From the NCBI GenBank assembly GCA_025765595.1, contig JAIVFH010000043.1:1-64000 (forward strand): DNA of 64,000 nt. The letters run 5' to 3'. The position numbers were made by a program, and so were the translations under genes. This document shows, one piece after another, positions 57,901-64,000 of the stretch (position 1 is its first letter; each line of letters begins with the position of its first letter). The DNA is from Obelidium mucronatum. Lineage: Eukaryota; Chytridiomycota; Chytridiomycetes; Chytridiales; Chytriomycetaceae. The notes under the pieces were generated by a model. The model did no database searches and was not told the origin of the DNA. It was given only the letters and a program-made list of their open reading frames with translations.

Positions 57901-58551
57901 TTACCGAGGAAGCACAAAACGGAAGTTGAAACAGCGAATACACTTGAGCGGAATACTTAACAGTTGGACCCATAAAGTCTCCAAAAACTGCTACAACGTC
58001 TATTGAAGAGAATAAACACTATTAAGCTCCTGGTCTCGTAAAGGCCAAGGACCCAACCTGGATGCTTTTCATATATCTCAATTGCGGTTGCCATTGCCGA
58101 GCCACCGCAATGTGGCCATAACGATCGATAGCAGTAGTCATTAAACCTTTTAATTTGAATTGTCGTGTTTGGGAGTATGCTAGCATCATTGTTGATATTT
58201 GCGATCGCCATCTGGAGAATTACAACTTGAGTGTCGATGAGAGGTTTAACATGGACGCATACTTCAGCTCCTTTTTGGTTCCAGAACCACCACGTCTTGA
58301 AACCCCATCTAGCAAAGTCACTCACACTTGCGATATTGATCTGCTCGTATCCGCCGACAACCAAAGAGCCATTGTACTTTAATCCAGGAATCCTTTTATA
58401 AATCAAGAAAATAGAGCCATCACGTAAAAAAAATGGATCCAGACTGTATTGAACGGAGAAATTAAAAAGGAATGTACCAAATATAGGGACCGACAAACGC
58501 GATTGTAAGGTTGGTCTGTCGTTTCGATGAGAGTCCCACATCGACAGGCAT
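54913..58551 (-). CDS. Class C (GABA-B-like) GPCR 3
   Basis: Starts MPVDVGLSSKRQTNLTIAFVGPY (58551). Flytrap exons run to about 56400, with GLKYNGSLVVGGYEQINIAS, NDASILPNTTIQIKRFND, GGSAMATAIEIYEKHPG and QVDVRYILYCGQSSMMANMYLTL. The seven-helix region is one long exon from 56400 to about 55390: HTPPPDGPIYQIDSID before TM1, LGCLIVKNGRVYLVYKAKKK analogue after TM3, YAARNVGPQHNELTIMALV before TM6, then LIPRFIQV. The C-terminal domain (WSYIASGLIGSRYIALWTPLL, then LRFELDTLDGCLVLDFQKQEDC) is present but split over three frames, with breaks near 55275 and 55130. A poly-T/A run at 56365-56388 sits at an intron end. It converges on the deubiquitinase, with 44 bp between stops. Confidence 0.8.
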
Positions 58552-58653
58552 TTACAATCTCAAATTTTACTTTTGAATTGTGGATCTATGAATTGTGGAT
58601 CTATATGTAGCGTTAATAAAGTATAACTTTGTTTTTGTTTATTCTTTCTTCTT

Positions 58654-61600
58654 TCATTTGGGGGAATGTTGCAGTGCTGAAAGCGCAAGTTCGGCCTGAT
58701 CGAGAGTGTGGAAATCCGCGAGTATACACCCGCCAGAGGACTTGATTTTGATTCGAAAGATGGTTTGATTTGGAGAATCACCGAGTTTCTGGATTTCGCA
58801 ATGCTCTTCACCGCAAATTACGACAGCCGTAATGCCTGGTTCGATTCCATTTTCATCAACGGGAATAAACAACGCAATCTTCCTTGAATGAATCGAACCG
58901 ATATGCAAGATTCCTTTTTCCCATAACGGCAGCGAATTGTGTTTTGACAAACAGCAACGAACCTATACAAAAAGACAGTTTCGTCAGCAGAAGTAGAAAG
59001 AAAAAAATGTACAAGCTCCTGCTACTTACAGAAGTGAATGAAAGGTTCCTGCTAATTTGCACGTCCGACTTTTCGATTTTGATTCAACGAGCGACTTTGC
59101 ACTTCTGCTTGGAGAAATGCTCAAATTCAAGTTTCTAAGCCGTAATTTTTGAGAGCGCGTTTGGATTATAATGGGAATCAGATTAAACAGTACAGGGATA
59201 GACACTGTTGTCCAGATGACGATGCCCATCGCAAAGTTTCGTTGGGAGGATGAAGTTTCATCTTTTGAGATGATTGTAACAATTGTTATGGATACAGGGA
59301 TGTATAAGCTCAGTACCATCAGCAACGTTTGCTCGCTGTGCTCAAACCCGACGTTTCGGGTTACGTATGTCGTGTAAAATAGTATAATCAATAGAGCCAA
59401 GTTATAGGATGACAGTGCGTGCTCGGATATCTTTCGACTGCTAACGTTAACGCATTGGCTTTGAATTAGTCGATTGAATGGAAGACTTCGTTTGACTTCA
59501 ATGTGCGATGCCTTTGAGTATAGCACTCAAAAATGACTGTATTGGAAAACTTCGTTATCTTGAACCAAGTCAAAGCAGATAGGATGTTAAAATAATACCA
59601 GTTCAACGATGACAAGTCCAACCCATAGTAATAGTGCAATATTCTCTTTCAACTTCTTTTTAGAAATCCTTGTTTTGGACGTATATATTATCCAAACGCG
59701 CAGATTCTTGACAATCACACATCCCATCATCATTGAATACGATAGTAGTTGGAGCCATATCCGCGTTTTACATTTGGACACACTTTCTTCGTTCAGAAAT
59801 AAAACGATAGACGCATAGCTTGGAAGAGCCGCTATCGACAAAATGCTGAGAAATGTAACCGATCCAGCTTTGACCATGGGGTTGTGGCAATGTGCTCGAA
59901 CAAGGGCAAATAGTAATAGGGATGCCAAGAGGCCAAGCCCGGCCAAAAACATTAAAATCACACCTTTTTGGCTTAAATAGTTAATGGCATCGATTGAGTA
60001 TACAGCGCCATCTATTGGTGGAATGTTGCTCCCTTATAAGAATTGCTGAGTTAAATTGGGGCAATATTATTGACACCGACTAACCTCCAAAGAAAACCAT
60101 CTTATTATCGACCAAAGGGGTCAGAAATATATCCATGCTCGTATCAGCATACTGGAAGCTGTTGTGGTCGATATCTGTTAATCCAAAGACTTGCAAGGGA
60201 ACAAAGTGAGTGCATGAAGACGGCACTATAAACTGGATAAATACATACATACATAGTTTTCTTCTTCGTCTCCTAAATAATACGCGAATATGAAGGCGGC
60301 TGCCGCATCGCCGCCAGGATTCAACACAAGCGGATCACCGGTCAGCCCAGAGAACCCTTCAAAAAATATTAATCAGCCGCGAGTGAGACAAAATTTGAAA
60401 AAATGAACCTGTATTGGTGAATGCTGTATAATTCAGATGGCTCTGGAGTTTGCCGTTGGCAAGCATGTCCTCCGAAAAGTCTGGATTGTCATGTAAAAGC
60501 TAACGAGCCGCTTTGATTAGTTTTTAAAGCCAAATGGAGTTTCAAAAGTGATCCTTACTTTATGAAGACCGTGCGCAAGCATGCCCGTGCAATCATAAGA
60601 TGTAAGCATATTAAACCAACTGGCTATGGTATAAAAATCGAAGGATTTTCTGCAAGACTTCACTTTAAAATCTATGTAATGCACAAAAAGTGAGGTTGAA
60701 CTTACCCCCACGGCTCCTGGAATTGATTTACTTCACTCGTGAAATCTTTTTGAAGTTGGGTCATTTTCGGCGAGTTCAAATTCTGGCCATTTGGCTGAAT
60801 GATTCCCTGAAATAGCTGCCTGTAGTTTTCGCCATAATCTTATTTTTGGAGAGGTCAGCTTAAATCGCGAAAAGTGGATGTGTTATACCTTGTGTACAAT
60901 TCCCACTTGGTTTACATGCCGAAGTATCCAGTCCGTTTTGAGTAATCCAGACGTAATTAGGACCCACAAGCCGTTTCAGTCTGAGCCACGCAAACGGTGT
61001 ACCTTGTTAAAAATAGGTTTGGGGTCATTTCACTCACGTTGCTGCCAATGTCAAATATGTTGTCCCCATGTCCGCTGTTGAGCCGCAATATAAAATATAA
61101 CGCGCATCGACGCGTTCCAGGGTATCAGCGATATATACAGCATCTTCATCTGTGACGGATCGTAATATGGCGATTATCTGTACTCCACGCGATGATAAGG
61201 TTGAAATAATATCGGGACAAGCTGGACTAAAATTAGAAAAATAAAGATCGTAGGTGCCGAAGAACGTACGGTTTCTTTTTGATGACAGTACTGCAATTCG
61301 GCCAACATTCCAGAATTTCAACAATTGGAACAACGATTCTCCATAACCAGTCGCTGGAAACATAGGTGTATTTTGATTAGAAATTTTTTGTTTCCAAGTC
61401 CAGAATCGCTTACCAGTGATTGTTTGGGTGAAGTAAGGATACCAAGATTTGTTGAGCAAGTTTGGAACAATCATGGACGAGCCACAAAATGGAAGCTGAA
61501 GATATGAATACACCGCAGCCGAATATCTAAAGTAATCATTTTCTCAGTCAGAATCGGGCCTTACAGGTTAGGGCGAGATTACTTTGTTGTGGTACCAAAA

Positions 61601-62134
61601 AAGTCTCCAAATACAGCGACAACGTCTGAAAAGTAAAATAAGACCAATTTTGTATCAATTATTATATGGAACTTTTCTGTGCAAACCTGGATGATTCTCA
61701 TGTATTTCCATAGCTGTTGCCATAGCCAACCCACCACAATGCGTGTAGTCCTCACAATAGCCGTTGAATTTCTTTATCATAATTGTAGTATTTGGCAGAA
61801 TTTCTGAGTTTGCGTTTACATTTTCAATGGCAAGCTGTTAATCCAAATTGTTAGCGCAAGCTCACGATTCTGGAACGACATTACCTCAGCTCCTTTCTGG
61901 TTCCAATACCACCAACTTTTCAAACCCCAAAGCTTCATATCACTCATTTTAGTTATATTGATCCGATCATATCCACTGACAACGAGTGACCCGTTGTACT
62001 TGAGTTCAGGAAACCTACAAAGCTGGTGAAACTAACACGACTACCAAGGATTCAATCACAACACACCATAAATATGGGCCGATAAAAGCGATTGTTATGT
62101 TGGTTTTACGTTTTGAATCGAAATGCTTCTGCAT
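58654..62134 (-). CDS. Class C (GABA-B-like) GPCR 4 with C-terminal conserved domain
   Basis: Starts MQKHFDSKRKTNITIAFIGPY (62134); an upstream start in a further exon is possible. Flytrap segments include LPFCGSSMIVPNLLNKSWYPYF, ESLFQLLKFWNVGRIAVLSS and RVDARYILYCGSTADMGTTYLTL. The seven-helix exons are about 60000-59587 and 59526-59026, containing MVKAGSVTFLSILSIAALPSYAS, GCVIVKNLRVWIIY, VTRNVGFEHSEQTLLMVLSL and SSSQRNFAMGIVIW, then LFNLIPIII. After a short Arg/Ser tail the last exon gives the shared domain: LWEKGILHIGSIHSRKIALFIP and IKIKSSGGCILADFHTLDQAE. No frame break was noticed. A 17-bp near-perfect direct repeat (GAATTGTGGATCTAT type) lies just after the stop (58574-58602). Confidence 0.85.
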
Positions 62135-62358
62135 TGCAAATGACAGGAATTCAATGAGATTCAAAAGAGACAATGGTGATGTTCGCTGTTGAAAACAAAA
62201 AACAATCATAATAGGCATTTTACGAGTTGAAGCCAAATAGTCGCGAATATGGTTCTTCCCCTTGATAATGATTGCGGTTGAATGGTTGAAAAAGGTTGGA
62301 TGGCCATGTGACGCTGTTTGGCGGGATCTTACCTTGAAAAACCCCAAAAACCCCAAAT

Positions 62359-64000
62359 ATGCAAACCGGAGCCACCGCTTGGCAATTGCTGACGCGTTTT
62401 AAGCGACCTCGAAAGATTTGCCTCCCTTCAGCGGCTCTCTGTCTTGCCGTATTCTTTTTGCTCGTAGTTGTCCGGAAGCCATCCGATGTCCACATCCTCC
62501 CAGACGCGCCAGTGCTGAATAGCCCCCCGCGAGAATACGCAAAGGTGAGAGTGTGCAAAAGAGAGAACAATTTCCAACTGTTCAAACTGTAGCCTCCATC
62601 CGAGTTCGTCTTCTCGCCCTCGCTCGACGCACTGCCGCCCAGGCGCAATGCGGTCATTACGTCTCTCTTCGTGGCCGAGTCTGACCTCCACCTGAAGCGG
62701 TTTCAAAGACGCGGCATGGTTCTTTACCGGCGCATATGTGCACACATACACGTTTCTGAAAAAGGAAAAGACGCAAATTGCAGCCAACGAAGACATTGAG
62801 TTTGTCGTAATGGTCACGAAGCTTGTGCCGCGCGGATACAGACTGGCGCTCGAGGACTTGGGGGCAAGAGTGCTGGAGGTACCCCCAATTGAGATTCCTG
62901 GTCGAGAGAAGCCAGGCGACAAGTTAGTTTGGCTTTTTCTAAGTTAGCTCTTGAACGAATATTGAAACCCGCTTTACTACAGGTACCAATATTTGTATAC
63001 GAAACTCAACATGTTTCGACTGGAAGGAATCTACGACAAGGTCCTCTTTTTTGATGTGGATCTGTTCTTTTTGAGGGATTCTCCTATAGACTTGTTTGAT
63101 TGGATTCCAGAGAATGCAACCTACTTTTTCGGTTCGACGTCAGAATGGAAGAAGGGTTATGGCGCTTTTAACAGTGGGATCCAACTATTTAAGCCATCAC
63201 ATTTCCATTACAGCGAATTAATCGAAAAAGCAAGAGACCCCAACTTTGCAGGTTTTGTCATTTCTTTTTTTCTTTGGTTGCCTTAATTTATTCCGCTATT
63301 TTTATAGGTTACGGTGACCAATCCCTTCATAACCATTATTGGGTAAAAGACGGGCCATTTCCTTGGACAGAGCTTCCACAGAAATACAACACACATCACC
63401 TCTATGATCGAAACACCCAAGAGATCGCAGACGGCATTGGATTCCACGGAAAACTCTGGTCGGAATGCCACCTGCTAAACAACGCATCCGCACCGCTTTT
63501 CCAACTCTTTGCAGAAACCGCGCAAGCCATCCGAAATCTTCAAATGAGAAAGTATGAAACGGGGGAATCGGATACAGAGACTGTGATTATGCCCGTTGTT
63601 CCAAGTGCCTGCCTCTATTGGAACTCTTTTACGAAACGGAAAGGAGGAATGTTTATGAAGCTCGTGATTGTTTCGATGGATACCACTCCGAAATCGATTT
63701 TGAAAACTCGACAAGAGTTTGGAGAAATCTTCTCGCAGGCGAATCATGTTGTGATGAAACGGGATGAGCGGGGTGGAGGAAAAGTATCCCTGGTCTTGAG
63801 GCAATTGAGAATGGTGAAGGAGCTTTTTGAGAGGTATGATTTCGTGTGGATGCTGGATGATGCGGTTTCCATGAAGGGGATGAGCAACAGCACCATTTTA
63901 TATGATCTACATGATCACACTCATTTGACGACGTTTGCTGACTGTGTGAATCAAAAGGGAGAGAATGCAACTGCATCATTTTTGATTTCCAAAATGGCAG
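62359..64000 (+). CDS. GT8-type glycosyltransferase, C-terminal end outside window
   Basis: Exon 1 (62359 to about 62544) encodes a basic tail and one membrane anchor (LPSAALCLAVFFLLVVV), so a type II Golgi protein. Next exons give NAVITSLFVAES, FVVMVTKLVPRGYRLALEDLGA, then YQYLYTKLNMFRLEGIYDKVLFFDVDLFFLRDSP with the DVD metal site of glycogenin-like GT8 enzymes, FNSGIQLFKPS, and after a short intron (63250-63308) YGDQSLHNHYW. A GIGFHGKLWSE block matches the GT8 HxxGxxKPW region in position. A second module (LVIVSMDTTPKSILK...FVWMLDDA) begins near 63660 and runs off the window; it may be a second transferase-like domain. The segment near 62690-62740 (HLK to FKDAAWFFTGAYVHTY) seems one frame off. 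Confidence 0.8.

Noticed and set aside
62428..62922. 164-codon minus-strand frame near the GT8 gene
   Set aside because: Shadow of GT8 exons on the plus strand, without recognisable features.

Overview
The window is eukaryotic nuclear DNA. The gene set points to a zoosporic (chytrid-like) fungus. Introns are short (mostly 45-100 nt), intergenic spacers are often under 70 bp, and there is a fungal GT71 mannosyltransferase and a retrotransposon gag with a fungal-type domain order. With these occur genes typical of early-diverging fungi: class C (GABA-B-like) GPCRs, cAMP-receptor-like GPCRs, CRY-DASH, PARG, dynein LC8, MOZART1 and many plant-type (LxGxIP) LRR proteins, some fused to an F-box. 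The lineage is an inference; no rRNA or other marker is present. I assembled exons by hand from splice signals, reading frame and remembered family motifs; no search was run.

Layout. 1-2.5 kb: a truncated gag-pol fragment against the 3' part of an unknown gene. 2.6-5.5 kb: an aromatic-amino-acid decarboxylase gene broken by a 1150-bp insertion with a 4-bp target duplication. 5.7-18.8 kb: compact housekeeping genes (MZT1, PP4 catalytic subunit, EXO5, GT71 enzyme, three-RRM protein, two BTB paralogues, BET3/TRAPPC3, an F-box/LRR protein). 19.03-34.98 kb: a tandem segmental duplication of a block holding CRY-DASH, VMP1, a class C GPCR and an LRR gene. Copy 1 (about 9.3 kb) carries the whole GPCR and a truncated LRR gene. 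Copy 2 (about 6.6 kb) carries a GPCR gutted by a 2.45-kb deletion and the intact LRR gene. 35.5-43.2 kb: KAT14, HEATR6, LC8 and a frameshifted RCE1. 43.4-62.1 kb: a receptor-rich stretch with three more class C GPCRs and two cAMP-receptor-like GPCRs, interspersed with PARG, an LRR protein and a USP30/Ubp16-like deubiquitinase. 62.4 kb to the end: a GT8-type glycosyltransferase that runs off the window.

Three themes deserve attention. First, GC-rich palindromic repeats (core ACCGCC-N3-GGCGGT) fill a VMP1 intron in both copies and recur singly in introns of at least three other genes. Second, the class C GPCRs share one architecture: Venus-flytrap domain, seven helices and a conserved C-terminal domain of about 100 residues that I cannot name. 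Third, single-base frame breaks are concentrated in the receptor-rich half. They are either recent decay or consensus errors, and must be resolved before any gene there is called dead.
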